A DNA stretch of 64,000 nucleotides from Chryseobacterium sp. (GCA_031277615.1 JAITMC010000018.1:124001-188000); one strand, 5' to 3'; positions 8,978-18,081 are shown, counted from the stretch's first letter. A program made the numbers and translations. The notes: generated by a model from the sequence alone, not told the origin.

Positions 8978-9673
8978 ATGATCTTTACTCAACTCATATT
9001 GGCACATTTACTCGGAGATTTTATTCTTCAGCCAAATTCATGGGTTGCCGATAAGGAGCATCTGAAACTGAGAAGTCCTTATCTGTATCTGCATGTCCTG
9101 ATCCACACCGCTTTAAGTTTTGTTTTTCTATGGAACACCGGATTCTGGTGGGCAGCTGTCCTTGTGGGAGTTTCTCACTGGGTTATTGATGCTTCAAAAC
9201 TAGTTTTCCAAACGGTAAAATCTAAGAAAAGATGGTTTTTTATTGATCAGTTGCTGCACATTCTGGTAATTGCAGGCATCTCATTTTACACGAAGGAGTT
9301 CAGTTTTGATTTTCTGAAAGATCAGGAATTCTTAAAAATATTGATGGGCGCTTTGTTTTTAACGACTCCTGCGTCAATTTTCATCAAAATACTGCTGTCT
9401 TCATGGACGCCCGCTCCGGAGACTTCAGGGAGTATACAAACCGAATCTTTAGCCAGTGCAGGAAAGTATATCGGGATTTTGGAACGTCTGCTGGTTTTTA
9501 CCTTTATTATGGTGAATCACTGGGAAGGCGTAGGTTTTATGGTAGCTGCCAAATCGGTTTTCAGGTTCAGTGATCTGGCCCAGGCGAAACAGAGAAAACT
9601 CACGGAATACGTACTGATCGGTACGCTGCTGAGCTTTGGAATGGCTGTTTTAACAGGAATTTTAATCAAATAA
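8978..9673 (+). CDS. DUF3307 integral membrane protein
   Basis: 231 aa with about six hydrophobic segments. The first residues FTQLILAHLLGDFILQPNSW, with an HLLGDF(I/V)LQ core, are the DUF3307 signature, followed by a conserved HVLIHT motif and a SHWVIDASK motif with His/Asp residues inside the membrane region. These suggest a buried polar or metal site, but no activity is known. Translationally close to SatD (2-bp gap), so the pair is an operon. Function is unassigned. Confidence 0.85.
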   Translation: MIFTQLILAHLLGDFILQPNSWVADKEHLKLRSPYLYLHVLIHTALSFVFLWNTGFWWAAVLVGVSHWVIDASKLVFQTVKSKKRWFFIDQLLHILVIAGISFYTKEFSFDFLKDQEFLKILMGALFLTTPASIFIKILLSSWTPAPETSGSIQTESLASAGKYIGILERLLVFTFIMVNHWEGVGFMVAAKSVFRFSDLAQAKQRKLTEYVLIGTLLSFGMAVLTGILIK

Positions 9674-9707
9674 TTTAAATAAATCTAACTAATAAGAATT
9701 TTTAGAA

Positions 9708-10427
9708 ATGGAAAAGAAAGAAATGTTGTACGAAGGTAAAGCGAAACAGGTTTTTGCAACCGATAATCCTGACGAAGTGGTAGTACGTTTCAAAGACGAT
9801 GCTACAGCATTTAATGCTCAGAAGAGAGGGCAGGTAGACCTGAAAGGAGAGATGAATAACGCCATCACCACCCTGATCTTTGAATATTTAAATGAAAAAG
9901 GGATTAAAACTCATTTCATTAAACAATTGAACGAAAGAGAGCAGCTGGTAAGAAAAGTATCAATCATTCCTCTGGAAATGGTGGTAAGAAACTATTCTGC
10001 GGGAAGCATGGCGCAGAGATTAGGAGTGGAAGAAGGAATCAAATCTCCGGTAACGATTTTTGATATCTGCTATAAAAAAGACGAATTGGGAGATCCGCTG
10101 ATCAATGATCACCACGCAGTTTTCCTGGGAGCAGCTACTTATGAAGAGCTTGATGAAATGTACGAACTGACTTCCGATATCAACGAAATCCTGATCGATC
10201 TTTTTGATAAAATGAACATCATCCTTGTGGATTTTAAAATTGAATTAGGAAAAACTTCCGACGGTGAAATCATCCTTGCCGACGAAATTTCTCCGGATAC
10301 GTGCAGACTTTGGGATAAAGATACCATGAAGAAACTGGATAAAGACAGATTCAGAAGAGATCTTGGAGAAGTTACCGAAGCGTATGTAGAGATCTATAAC
10401 AGACTGAAAAACTTACTGGGAAAGTAG
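9708..10427 (+). CDS. purC: Phosphoribosylaminoimidazole-succinocarboxamide synthase
   Basis: 239 aa, standard length for stand-alone SAICAR synthetase. It joins CAIR and aspartate with ATP in purine biosynthesis. N-terminal [10 protein letters not shown] glycine/lysine motif for ATP binding, then [36 protein letters not shown] and a basic C-terminus, all typical. Cytosolic. It lies 78 bp before purF on the same strand, so the two de novo purine genes probably share a transcript. Confidence 0.97.
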   Translation: MEKKEMLYEGKAKQVFATDNPDEVVVRFKDDATAFNAQKRGQVDLKGEMNNAITTLIFEYLNEKGIKTHFIKQLNEREQLVRKVSIIPLEMVVRNYSAGSMAQRLGVEEGIKSPVTIFDICYKKDELGDPLINDHHAVFLGAATYEELDEMYELTSDINEILIDLFDKMNIILVDFKIELGKTSDGEIILADEISPDTCRLWDKDTMKKLDKDRFRRDLGEVTEAYVEIYNRLKNLLGK

Positions 10428-10505
10428 TTTAAAAATGACCACTGAAGTTAACTTAGACTGATTTTCAGCATCTAACCATTAACTTCTAATTTAGAAAAAA
10501 TAGAA

Positions 10506-12005
10506 ATGAAAAGTTTAGACATTCATAAAAGTGAATATTTAAAACAGTTTAAAGACCAGACCTACGGAAGAAATCTTTTCAGAACGCAGGAAGAAGAAAG
10601 ACTGGATGCTCCCAATGAGGAGTGCGGAATCTTCGGACTGTATTCTGACAACGATCTGGATACGTTCTCTTTATCTCAGTTCGGACTTTTTGCACTTCAG
10701 CACAGAGGTCAGGAAGCCTGTGGTATTTCCGTTTTAAAAAACGGAAAAATTACCAATATGAAAGATGAAGGGCTGGTTTTGGATGTTTATAAAGAAATCC
10801 AGGAGCCGGAGACCTTTATGGGGAACTCAGCGATCGGACATACGCGTTATACGACAGCAGGAGATAAGAAAAAGTATAATTTCCAGCCGTTCTTCGCGAA
10901 AAACGAATACGACCAGATCATTCTTTCCATTGCGCACAACGGTAACCTTACCAATGCGAAAGAGCTGAAAAGTGAACTGGAAGCTGAAGGAGTGGTTTTC
11001 AGAGCGACTTCTGATTCTGAAGTAATCCTGAGGCTGATTCAGAAGAACCTGGATTTAGGACTTCGCGGAGCCATTAAAGCAACAATGGAAAAAATTGAAG
11101 GTGCATATTCCGTAGTAGGAATGACGAGAAATAAATTCTTCGCCTTCAGAGATTTCAATGGTATCAGACCGTTGGTATTGGGGGCTATTGATGAGAAATC
11201 TTATGTCGTAGCTTCTGAGTCGGTAGCGTTGGATGCCGTGGGAGCCCAATATGTACGCGATATTTTACCGGGAGAGATCATTTACACCAATGAAAATGAG
11301 CCGGGCAAGCTGCATTCTTATATGGTAGATGAAAAGAAAGGAAAACAGAGAATCTGCTCTTTTGAATACATTTACTTTGCACGTCCTGACTCTTCATTAG
11401 AAAATATCAATGTATATGAGATCAGAGAAAAATCGGGTGAGAAAATCTGGGAACAGGCTCCTGTGGATGCCGACCTGGTTATCGGGGTTCCTGATTCAGG
11501 AGTTCCGGCAGCAATCGGTTTTTCAAAAGCTTCAGGCATTCCATTCCGTCCGGTGCTGATCAAAAACAGATACATCGGAAGAAGTTTCATCGTTCCTACT
11601 CAGGAAATGAGAGAAAGGGTAGTAAACCTTAAGCTGAACCCGATCATTTCTGAGATCAAGGATAAGAGAGTGGTGATTATTGATGATTCCATCGTAAGAG
11701 GAACCACTTCCAAAAGGCTGGTGAAGATCCTGAAGGATGCAGGGGTAAAAGAAATTCACTTCAGAAGTGTTTCTCCACCCATTATTGCGCCTTGTTATTT
11801 AGGAATCGACACGCCATCCAAAGATGATCTGATCTCTGCTAATATGTCTACCGAAGAACTCAGAGACTATCTTGGAGTAGATTCATTAGAGTTTTTAAGC
11901 ACTGACAACCTGAAAGAAATTTTAGGATCTTCCAATCACTGCTTCGGATGCTTTACAGAAGAATATCCGGTAGGAAAAGGAGAGGAGGTAGAATTATTTA
12001 ATTAA
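10506..12005 (+). CDS. purF: Amidophosphoribosyltransferase
   Basis: 499 aa. Catalyses the first committed step of purine synthesis (PRPP + glutamine to phosphoribosylamine). Ntn glutaminase domain with NEECGIFGLY; Cys40 would be the N-terminal nucleophile after removal of a 39-residue leader, longer than the propeptide of the Bacillus enzyme. The glutaminase domain continues with LFALQHRGQEACGI. The phosphoribosyltransferase domain has VVIIDDSIVRGTTS (PRPP loop). Four cysteines (RICSFEY, IAPCYLG, NHCFGC) fit the [4Fe-4S]-containing Bacillus-type subfamily. It follows purC and ends in a strong bidirectional terminator. Confidence 0.97.
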   Translation: MKSLDIHKSEYLKQFKDQTYGRNLFRTQEEERLDAPNEECGIFGLYSDNDLDTFSLSQFGLFALQHRGQEACGISVLKNGKITNMKDEGLVLDVYKEIQEPETFMGNSAIGHTRYTTAGDKKKYNFQPFFAKNEYDQIILSIAHNGNLTNAKELKSELEAEGVVFRATSDSEVILRLIQKNLDLGLRGAIKATMEKIEGAYSVVGMTRNKFFAFRDFNGIRPLVLGAIDEKSYVVASESVALDAVGAQYVRDILPGEIIYTNENEPGKLHSYMVDEKKGKQRICSFEYIYFARPDSSLENINVYEIREKSGEKIWEQAPVDADLVIGVPDSGVPAAIGFSKASGIPFRPVLIKNRYIGRSFIVPTQEMRERVVNLKLNPIISEIKDKRVVIIDDSIVRGTTSKRLVKILKDAGVKEIHFRSVSPPIIAPCYLGIDTPSKDDLISANMSTEELRDYLGVDSLEFLSTDNLKEILGSSNHCFGCFTEEYPVGKGEEVELFN

Positions 12006-12027
12006 AATTCACTTTAAAATAAAAAAG

Positions 12028-12061
12028 AAAGGCAGGATTTAACACGTTAAATCCTGCCTTT
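12028..12061. terminator. Bidirectional terminator between purF and OMP1
   Basis: Perfect 15-bp stem AAAGGCAGGATTTAA / TTAAATCCTGCCTTT with a 4-nt loop and A/T-rich flanks. It serves purF on + and the convergent outer-membrane gene on -. Confidence 0.92.
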
Positions 12062-12093
12062 ACTATTGGAGTTAAAAAATTGGTTTCTCTTTA

Positions 12094-12795
12094 TTAAAAC
12101 TTATAGTTTAAGCCAAGCTGGAAAACTCTGTTATTGCTTTCCGCAGCAGGTAAGCTCTTATCGATTTTTGTAAGACTGTTTACATATCTTGCATTGATCC
12201 CGATATTCGGGGTGATGTCATATCCTAGACCAAGCCCTAAACCAAAGTTAAGTTTGTTGATATTATCTTTGTTAAGATCTTCAGAGTTAGAGTGGGTCTG
12301 TGTAGTGGTAGTACCTCCGGTAGTCGTAGTTACTGTTGATTCACCTTTGGTTTTTCCGTTGATGAAATAACTGAATTCAGGTCCCGCCTCAATATAGAAA
12401 TTATCAACAGGTCTCATCTGAACCATCAAAGGAACAGAAATATAATTCATGGTTAATTTATCTTCTCCTTTAGTTTTGATGGTCGTTTCACCTACTTTTG
12501 TTTCTGTGGAATAAGCAACATCTCTTGCTCCCATCTGGTTGTATAAAACCTCTGGCTGGAAGCTGAATTGTTTAGAAATAGGAATATTAACGAATACCCC
12601 TGCATGGAATCCTATTTTCTGGCTGTTCAGTCCAAAACTTTGCTGGCTTAAATACGCTGAGTTTCCTCCGGCCTTAATACCAAATCTTACAGGTTGTACA
12701 TCTTTTTTGATAGGTTCAGGAGTAATTGTTTTTGTTTCCTGAGCAAATGTTAGCATGCTGGCAGTAACTGCCAACCCTAGAAATAACTTCTTCAT
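12094..12795 (-). CDS. Outer-membrane beta-barrel protein, PorT-like (paralogue 1)
   Basis: 233 aa. Signal peptide MKKLFLGLAVTASMLTFAQ, a short Pro/Thr linker, then an eight-strand-type outer-membrane barrel: FGIKAGGNSAYLS, KIGFHAGVFVNIPISKQFSFQPEVLYNQ, YISVPLMVQ, FYIEAGPEFSYFI, GLGLGYDI, and a C-terminal strand ending in aromatic-Lys-Phe. This is the Bacteroidota OMP_b-brl_2 / PorT-like type. One of three clear paralogues in this cluster, all minus strand with the same architecture and terminator style. No specific ligand can be assigned. Confidence 0.9.
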   Translation of the reverse strand: MKKLFLGLAVTASMLTFAQETKTITPEPIKKDVQPVRFGIKAGGNSAYLSQQSFGLNSQKIGFHAGVFVNIPISKQFSFQPEVLYNQMGARDVAYSTETKVGETTIKTKGEDKLTMNYISVPLMVQMRPVDNFYIEAGPEFSYFINGKTKGESTVTTTTGGTTTTQTHSNSEDLNKDNINKLNFGLGLGLGYDITPNIGINARYVNSLTKIDKSLPAAESNNRVFQLGLNYKF

Positions 12796-13054
12796 AATTT
12801 TATTTTTTTATTTTACTATTTTACTTCCTGTTCCGATTTTTCAATCAGACTCCATGTATTTTGCAAAATGCTTGCCAAACTTCAAAAACCCTTATTTAAA
12901 GGCCTTTGAGTGAAGTTTCTTGATATTGAATTTCGTCATGATTTGTCACGTTTTAATGAAAAACCCATATTCGTATGCAAATTTTATTGAAAATATTCCT
13001 AGGTTAAAAACCAATATGTTTTTTTATTTCAAGATGAAAATACCCTGGAAAAAG
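12796..13054. other. Upstream region of OMP1
   Basis: No gene seen. It holds CTTGCCAAA at 12871-12879, an element shared with the upstream regions of the other two barrel genes and with the ghost locus near 15940. It is probably part of the OMP1 promoter. Confidence 0.5.
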
Positions 13055-13081
13055 CAACCGGATCTCTGAGAAATCCGGTTG
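13055..13081 (-). terminator. Terminator downstream of the DUF262 gene
   Basis: CAACCGGAT / ATCCGGTTG stem with a CTCTGAGAA loop; poly-T lies on the + side and a shorter A run on the other. Its 21-bp core (13058-13078) is identical to the hairpin core at 14988-15008. Confidence 0.75.
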
Positions 13082-13186
13082 TTTTTTTATCGGTTTTTGG
13101 TAAATTTAGATTTATGAAGAAGAAACCTCTATGAATTAAAAATAAGAACTGCTGTCATTTCGGTGAGAAGAATCTGATGTATAGTT

Positions 13187-14896
13187 TTAGATGATCCATA
13201 TTGTCTTTGCTTTTTCATACAGGAATTCAGCTCTTTCTTCTATAGTTCCCTCATTCCACTGATCAAGGGTAAGATAATGACTCATAGTTTCAAGGCCGGC
13301 AGAATAGGTGTTGAGCCCTTTTTTATCAGCTTTACCCTTTCTCTTAACGTTCCAGTTCGCATCCCGGATCGTTGAATTGAGTGCCTGGGTGATGATCGTT
13401 AAATTTCCAAGGGTAAGAAGCTTTCTGTTGCGTTTGATCTTGTCTTCCTGGCTGGAAAGCCTGCCCCAATGGTTTTCCCATTTCTTGGGCATGATGTGTT
13501 CCAGACTGTATTTGCTGATGCCCAAAAGCTGGGTTGACTGAAGGCTTCTGTTTCGGATCTTCGATTCTATGAAGTACAGGATTCCTGCAGCCTGCTTATT
13601 AATCAGATAAGAACTCTCAAACCCATCTTTAAGTTCCTGATCTGAGGGAAGGAAATTAACTTTATCCGCCTGGCCTTCCAAAAACTCAAGAAACTGTTTT
13701 TTTGATATAATTTCATGATTGATCAGCCTGTCTGTGAAAAGCTGGTTGTAATTTTTCGTGGTGGCATGGGCAACCATTCTTCGCATGATGAAAGTCTCCA
13801 GAAAGTTAAATAGTTCATTCCTGTCCTTATCATTGGTCACATTCTTAAGGATATAAAGAACATAGGGAATCAGTGTTGAAGTATCTAAGCCAAAAATAAT
13901 CGCATTGATTCTTTCAATCCCGGATTGATCGGTAAGCTCATTGTCAGTAATACTGAAATCAAAATTTTCCTGAAAGATCAGTGCGTAATCTTTAATTTCG
14001 GCAAGGATGGCTTTTTTATCATTATTCAAATAATTTTTGATAAAACTTTTATAAGACTCAAACAGATGCTCAACCTTTGAAAACTCTATTTTGTCTTCTG
14101 TTTTTACATTCAGGCTTTTGTCCTGAATTTTTATTTGTAAATAAGAAAAAAAGAAAAGGTCTATGAAAGTTCTTTTGGTTCTTCCTGCTGTAATTTCCCT
14201 GTCCCAATAATTTTTAGCTTCATCATCTTTCTCGAAAATGTTTTTCCAATACGTTTGATAGGCAGAAATTTCATCTCTGTTAAAGAAATGATTTTTAAGA
14301 AGCTCAGCAGTCGTCAGCTTAACTCCCAGTGAATTGATCGTATCAAAAATCTGCTGCTCATCTTCATTTTCATCAAGATCAATTCCTACAAATAAAATTT
14401 TGGAGAGAATATTGTTGATATCCAGCTTTTCAGCATCCAGCTTCAGACTGAAATACTGATAGGCCTTTGTAATATTGTCTGTACCGCTTAGCTCTTTCGG
14501 CTCATTGAGGTTCATAACCTGCTCATAGGCGTCAATATCATTATGATTATGTTGAATGGCAATCAGATCCCTCAGTTTAAACATCCGGTTGTATTCATAA
14601 TCGTCTCCGGTTTTTAGTGATAGCACTTTAAAGAAAATGGAGAGGGTTGTCAGCCGTTGCTGCCCGTCAATAAGCGTCCTTTTGTCACCGACTCGGCTTC
14701 CTGTTGCAGTGGATTGTTGTTTCAAAATAACAGATCCCAGAAAATAAGGTTTATTTACCGCACTTATACTTTCCATATCTTCGAGAAGTCTTTCCCACTG
14801 TTCCTCACCCCAGACATAAGCTCTCTGAAAAAAAGGGACTTCCAAAATTCTGTTTCCGTTAAAAATATCATTGATGGTTCTTTTCCCTGCGTCCAT
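13187..14896 (-). CDS. DUF262/DUF1524 (GmrSD-like) protein
   Basis: 569 aa from the ATG at 14896; an in-frame extension to 14974 is possible but adds unconserved sequence. The N-terminal DUF262 domain (ParB/sulfiredoxin-type NTPase fold) carries FQRAYVW (about 23-29) and DGQQRLTT (77-84). A long helical middle follows. The C-terminal DUF1524 domain has LEHIMPKKW around His467 and a later LGNLTIITQALN, the HNH-like nuclease signature. This is the domain order of single-chain GmrSD type IV restriction enzymes that attack modified phage DNA, so a defence role is likely. It is alone, between barrel genes, with identical hairpins on either side, suggesting it arrived as a cassette. Confidence 0.88.
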   Translation of the reverse strand: MDAGKRTINDIFNGNRILEVPFFQRAYVWGEEQWERLLEDMESISAVNKPYFLGSVILKQQSTATGSRVGDKRTLIDGQQRLTTLSIFFKVLSLKTGDDYEYNRMFKLRDLIAIQHNHNDIDAYEQVMNLNEPKELSGTDNITKAYQYFSLKLDAEKLDINNILSKILFVGIDLDENEDEQQIFDTINSLGVKLTTAELLKNHFFNRDEISAYQTYWKNIFEKDDEAKNYWDREITAGRTKRTFIDLFFFSYLQIKIQDKSLNVKTEDKIEFSKVEHLFESYKSFIKNYLNNDKKAILAEIKDYALIFQENFDFSITDNELTDQSGIERINAIIFGLDTSTLIPYVLYILKNVTNDKDRNELFNFLETFIMRRMVAHATTKNYNQLFTDRLINHEIISKKQFLEFLEGQADKVNFLPSDQELKDGFESSYLINKQAAGILYFIESKIRNRSLQSTQLLGISKYSLEHIMPKKWENHWGRLSSQEDKIKRNRKLLTLGNLTIITQALNSTIRDANWNVKRKGKADKKGLNTYSAGLETMSHYLTLDQWNEGTIEERAEFLYEKAKTIWII

Positions 14897-14987
14897 AGTT
14901 TGTTTTATTTCCAAATCTAAGACGTATAATATTGAAATCATTACGGATTCCCGTAAAGGACGATTGAGCCTCATAAGCTAAAAAATA

Positions 14988-15010
14988 CCGGATCTCTGAG
15001 AAATCCGGCG
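14988..15010 (-). terminator. Terminator downstream of OMP2
   Basis: CCGGAT / ATCCGG hairpin 28 bp after the OMP2 stop. The core 14988-15008 is identical base for base to the hairpin core at 13058-13078, on the other side of the DUF262 gene. Confidence 0.75.
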
Positions 15011-15037
15011 TTCTTTTTTTGAAAAATATATATATTC

Positions 15038-15730
15038 TTATTTGAATTTATAGGCTACACCAACCTGAACTGCATTGTTTCTTACTGCATCGCCTTTATT
15101 GATCTTGGAAATATCCGTAATGCCGGCTGTAAATCTTGCGGTAACCCCGAAATTATCCGTGAAATAATAGCCTGCACCAATCCCGATTCCGAAATTGAAT
15201 GTATTGTAAAAATCTTTATTAAGCTTTTCAGAATATTTTTCTGTGGTTACAGTCGTTACAGAGCCTTCAGTAACCGTTAAGGTTTTGTCTCCTTTAAACT
15301 TTCCTCCCAAAAGCACCCCGAATTCAGGACCTGCTTCCACATAAAGCTGGGGAAGGATATTATACTGAACCATGACAGGCATGGTAAGATAATTTAAGTT
15401 TAACTTAAAATCATATTCCTGCTTAAATCCACTGTTCCCGGAATGATATCTATAGTTTTCTTCCGATTTTGAGCCCAACTGGCTGAAAAGAAGTTCCGGC
15501 TGAATACTGAATTTTTCTGCAATTGGAATATTAACGAATACCCCTGCATGGAAACCGGCTTTCAGCTTCTGGTCATTGTCGTAATCGTCAGCTTTTGTTA
15601 TCGTTGCGGCATTGAATCCACCTTTAACTCCAAATGTAACGGGAGAAGCAGATGTTGTTTTGGATTCTTTTTCCTGTGCATAAGACATTAGACTTCTTGC
15701 AAGAGCCAGGCCTAAAAAGAGTTTTTTCAT
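15038..15730 (-). CDS. Outer-membrane beta-barrel protein, PorT-like (paralogue 2)
   Basis: 230 aa from the ATG at 15730, which gives the signal peptide MKKLFLGLALARSLMSYAQ; an upstream GTG would add nine unconserved residues. The barrel strands align with its neighbours: FGVKGGFNAATI, KAGFHAGVFVNIPIAEKFS, QPELLFSQLG, YLTMPVMVQYN, YVEAGPEFGVLLGG, FGIGIGAGYYFTDNFGV, C-terminal VGVAYKFK. It is closer to paralogue 3 than to 1. Outer-membrane protein of unknown cargo. Transcribed on the minus strand with its own terminator, and an upstream TTTGCCAAA element at 15775-15783. Confidence 0.9.
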   Translation of the reverse strand: MKKLFLGLALARSLMSYAQEKESKTTSASPVTFGVKGGFNAATITKADDYDNDQKLKAGFHAGVFVNIPIAEKFSIQPELLFSQLGSKSEENYRYHSGNSGFKQEYDFKLNLNYLTMPVMVQYNILPQLYVEAGPEFGVLLGGKFKGDKTLTVTEGSVTTVTTEKYSEKLNKDFYNTFNFGIGIGAGYYFTDNFGVTARFTAGITDISKINKGDAVRNNAVQVGVAYKFK

Positions 15731-15815
15731 GATTAAAAAATTTTTATACTTGTTCACCGTTTCGGAGCAAAATTTTTGCCAAAGGAATAAAAGTGATAAA
15801 AATCATATAAAAGCG

Positions 15816-15851
15816 AAAAGGTCAGGTTTAAATACATAAACCTGACCTTTT
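15816..15851 (-). terminator. Orphan terminator (no gene attached)
   Basis: AAAAGGTCAGGTTT / AAACCTGACCTTTT stem with an 8-nt loop. The sequence after it (CTATTGAAAT..AAATTTGTTAC) matches the 3' untranslated region of OMP3, yet no barrel gene precedes it. See finding on the deleted paralogue. Confidence 0.8.
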
Positions 15852-16057
15852 CTATTGAAATCAAAATTTGTTACGATGAATGCCTGAAAAATTGTTGTTG
15901 ATTTCAATTTTCCGGTTGATCTTTTATACGCAAACTTCTTGCCAAAATGTATAATTAAAGTTTAATTATTAAAAATACAGAATTAAGAGCCCGTTTAAAT
16001 TTTATTCGGGAATTTTTGATTAAAGTAAAAGTGATGAAAGGAGACATCATAACATAA
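15852..16057. other. Probable scar of a deleted fourth barrel gene
   Basis: No ORF. The left part (15852-15890) resembles the 3' untranslated region that follows OMP3's stop codon. The right part contains CTTGCCAAA at 15938-15946, the upstream element of the three intact barrel genes. A 3' end and a promoter-type element are therefore present with no coding sequence between. Confidence 0.5.
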
Positions 16058-16083
16058 AAAACCGGACTGAAAAGTCCGGTTTT
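16058..16083 (-). terminator. Terminator of OMP3
   Basis: AAACCGGACT / AGTCCGGTTT stem with a GAAA-type loop, about 45 bp after the OMP3 stop. Confidence 0.85.
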
Positions 16084-16126
16084 CTATTGAATATAAAAAT
16101 TTGTTACTTGAATGTTAAGGTGCTTA

Positions 16127-16753
16127 TTATTTGAATTTATAAGCTAAACCTACCTGGAATACGTTGTTTCTTACAGAGTCTCCTGAATTGTCTTTAAGAA
16201 TATCCGTTACACCAGCTACGTATCTTGCTGTAATTCCTAAGTTTTGTGTAAAGTAATATCCTGCACCAATACCAATACCTAAATTGAAAGTGTTTAGATT
16301 ATCTTTATAGTTATCTGTGGTAGAAGACTGTCCTGTAGACTCATTCTTAAATTTGTTTTTCGCACTTACCATAAATCCGAATTCCGGACCAGCTTCTAAA
16401 TAAAGGTTAGGAAGTGCATTGTACTGAAACATTACCGGTACTGCGATATAATCTAATTTCGTAGAGTTAGAGAATTTAGTATTACCGATTCTATAGTCAG
16501 ACTTTTCTCCGTACTGAGAATATAATACCTCAGGCTGGATGCTGAAAGAGCTTGCAATTGGAATATTAGCAAATGCACCTGCATTGAATCCGATTTTGGA
16601 TTTTTGATCATCTAAACCTTCATTTTTTGAAAGTGAAGAAACGTTCATTCCTCCTTTTACACCAAATGTAATTGGGTTAGAAGATGAGGTAGTGGTTTGA
16701 GCGAATGCTAATGATCCTGCAGTTACTGCTAATCCTAAAATTAACTTTTTCAT
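16127..16753 (-). CDS. Outer-membrane beta-barrel protein, PorT-like (paralogue 3)
   Basis: 208 aa, the shortest of the three. Signal peptide MKKLILGLAVTAGSLAFAQ, then FGVKGGMNVSSLSKN, IGFNAGAFANIPIASSFSIQ, PEVLYSQYGEK, YIAVPVMFQYN, LYLEAGPEFGFMVSAK, GIGIGAGYYFTQNLGI and a C-terminal QVGLAYKFK barrel closure. Same outer-membrane family as the two downstream genes. CTTGCCAAA lies at 16851-16859 upstream. Probably the parental copy for the local duplications, but direction of copying cannot be told. Confidence 0.9.
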   Translation of the reverse strand: MKKLILGLAVTAGSLAFAQTTTSSSNPITFGVKGGMNVSSLSKNEGLDDQKSKIGFNAGAFANIPIASSFSIQPEVLYSQYGEKSDYRIGNTKFSNSTKLDYIAVPVMFQYNALPNLYLEAGPEFGFMVSAKNKFKNESTGQSSTTDNYKDNLNTFNLGIGIGAGYYFTQNLGITARYVAGVTDILKDNSGDSVRNNVFQVGLAYKFK

Positions 16754-16887
16754 AACTTTAATTTTTTTAGTATTTTACTATTTCTAATTTTAAATTTTAC
16801 TACTGTCAAACGTTTACTACTCCGTTTGACGCAGAGTATCTTTCAAATTGCTTGCCAAAATTCTTTTTTATGATTAAAGTCAATAAA

Positions 16888-16917
16888 AAAAAACAACCTA
16901 CTTGGTAAGTTGTTTTC
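16888..16917 (-). terminator. Terminator downstream of aroB
   Basis: AAACAAC(CTA) / (TAA)GTTGTTT hairpin flanked by a long A run, which reads as a U tract on the minus strand. Confidence 0.75.
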
Positions 16918-17034
16918 TTTTTCATATTTGATTTTCAGGTTGTTATGTGATAAATTAAACAATTGTTTAGAATTAATCTAAATTGTTTTTTATTAAAAAC
17001 ATTCAAAATGCCAGCCTGGGTTTCCACAATAAAG

Positions 17035-18081
17035 TTACGCATTATTCAGATTTCTGTAAAAACGTAAAGATTCGAGGATGTTTTTCTGACTGCACTGATG
17101 GTCGTAGGTACAGGAACCGATTCCCGAAATCAGCGAGAAATTGATTTTACGGTCTGTATTCTTTTTATCATTTAGCAGAAGAGCGGTAATATTTTCATCC
17201 GTAAAATCACTGATATCCATATAAGGATAATAACGCTGAATGTTTTCAATAACGGACTGCGCCTGTTCTTCGGAGATCAGCCCTTCAAGAAAGGCAAGAT
17301 GAGCTTCAGAAATCATTCCCATGGCTACAGCTTCCCCATGAAGAATAGGATTCCCCTGATTGAGGCATAAACTTTCAACGGCGTGGCCAATCGTATGTCC
17401 GAAATTCAGGGTTTTACGGATGTTTTTCTCATGAAAATCCTTTTCTACCACTTCCTGTTTGATATCCATTGAAGTCTGGATATGCGGAACCACAGCCTCT
17501 ATATCCAGTTTGTGGATCTGAATAAGCTGTTCCCAGTGTTTGTCGTCTGCAATTAATCCGTGTTTCAGCATTTCGGCAAATCCGCTTCTCAGTTCTTTAA
17601 AAGGAAGGGTTTCCAAAAATTTCGGATAAACAAAGATCTGTTCCGGAAATGCAAATGTTCCCACCATATTTTTATAATGCATCAGGTCAATACCCGTTTT
17701 ACCGCCAATGGAAGCGTCACACATCGATAAAAGGGTAGTAGGGATATTGATAAACTGAATTCCCCGCTTATAAGTAGACGCTACAAATCCGCCCATATCC
17801 GTAATGACGCCACCTCCAAGATTGATGACCAGTGCTTTCCGGTCGGCCTGCATTTCTGTAAGGATCTCCCAGAGCTGGTTGGCGGTCTGGATATTTTTCA
17901 TTTCTTCACCGGCTTCCACTTCCAGGATTTCAAATCCCAGATCGGTTTCCATATTGCCTAACAGCATGGGAAGACAGTATTCATGTGTATTTTCATCTAC
18001 AAGAATAAAGATTTTGCTGAAAGATTTTTCGTGAAGGAAATCGTTAAGCTGGGAAAAATTATCATCTAATATTGTTATCAT
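17035..18081 (-). CDS. aroB: 3-dehydroquinate synthase
   Basis: 348 aa. Second step of the shikimate pathway, converting DAHP to 3-dehydroquinate with NAD+ and a divalent metal. Visible blocks: GGGVITDMGGFVASTYKRGI (NAD-binding glycine loop and catalytic region), PTTLLSMCDASIGGKTGID, SGFAEMLKHGLI (Lys/His of the active site) and LNFGHTIGHAVES, whose His residues bind the metal. Slightly shorter than E. coli AroB, as usual in Flavobacteriia. Divergent from the pseudouridine synthase gene. Confidence 0.96.
   Translation of the reverse strand: MITILDDNFSQLNDFLHEKSFSKIFILVDENTHEYCLPMLLGNMETDLGFEILEVEAGEEMKNIQTANQLWEILTEMQADRKALVINLGGGVITDMGGFVASTYKRGIQFINIPTTLLSMCDASIGGKTGIDLMHYKNMVGTFAFPEQIFVYPKFLETLPFKELRSGFAEMLKHGLIADDKHWEQLIQIHKLDIEAVVPHIQTSMDIKQEVVEKDFHEKNIRKTLNFGHTIGHAVESLCLNQGNPILHGEAVAMGMISEAHLAFLEGLISEEQAQSVIENIQRYYPYMDISDFTDENITALLLNDKKNTDRKINFSLISGIGSCTYDHQCSQKNILESLRFYRNLNNA

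Noticed and set aside
14897-14974. 26-residue N-terminal extension of the DUF262 protein
   Set aside because: DUF262 proteins begin close to the RTINDIF segment, and the extension has no conserved features.
15731-15757. Upstream GTG start for OMP2 giving MNKYKNFLI extension
   Set aside because: The extension breaks the signal peptide pattern shared with the other two paralogues; the ATG at 15730 fits better.
12871-16859. TTTGGCAAG (minus strand) as a -33 or -7 promoter element of the barrel genes
   Set aside because: It is conserved upstream of the genes, but no consistent partner box at the right distance was found, so it is reported only as a shared element.
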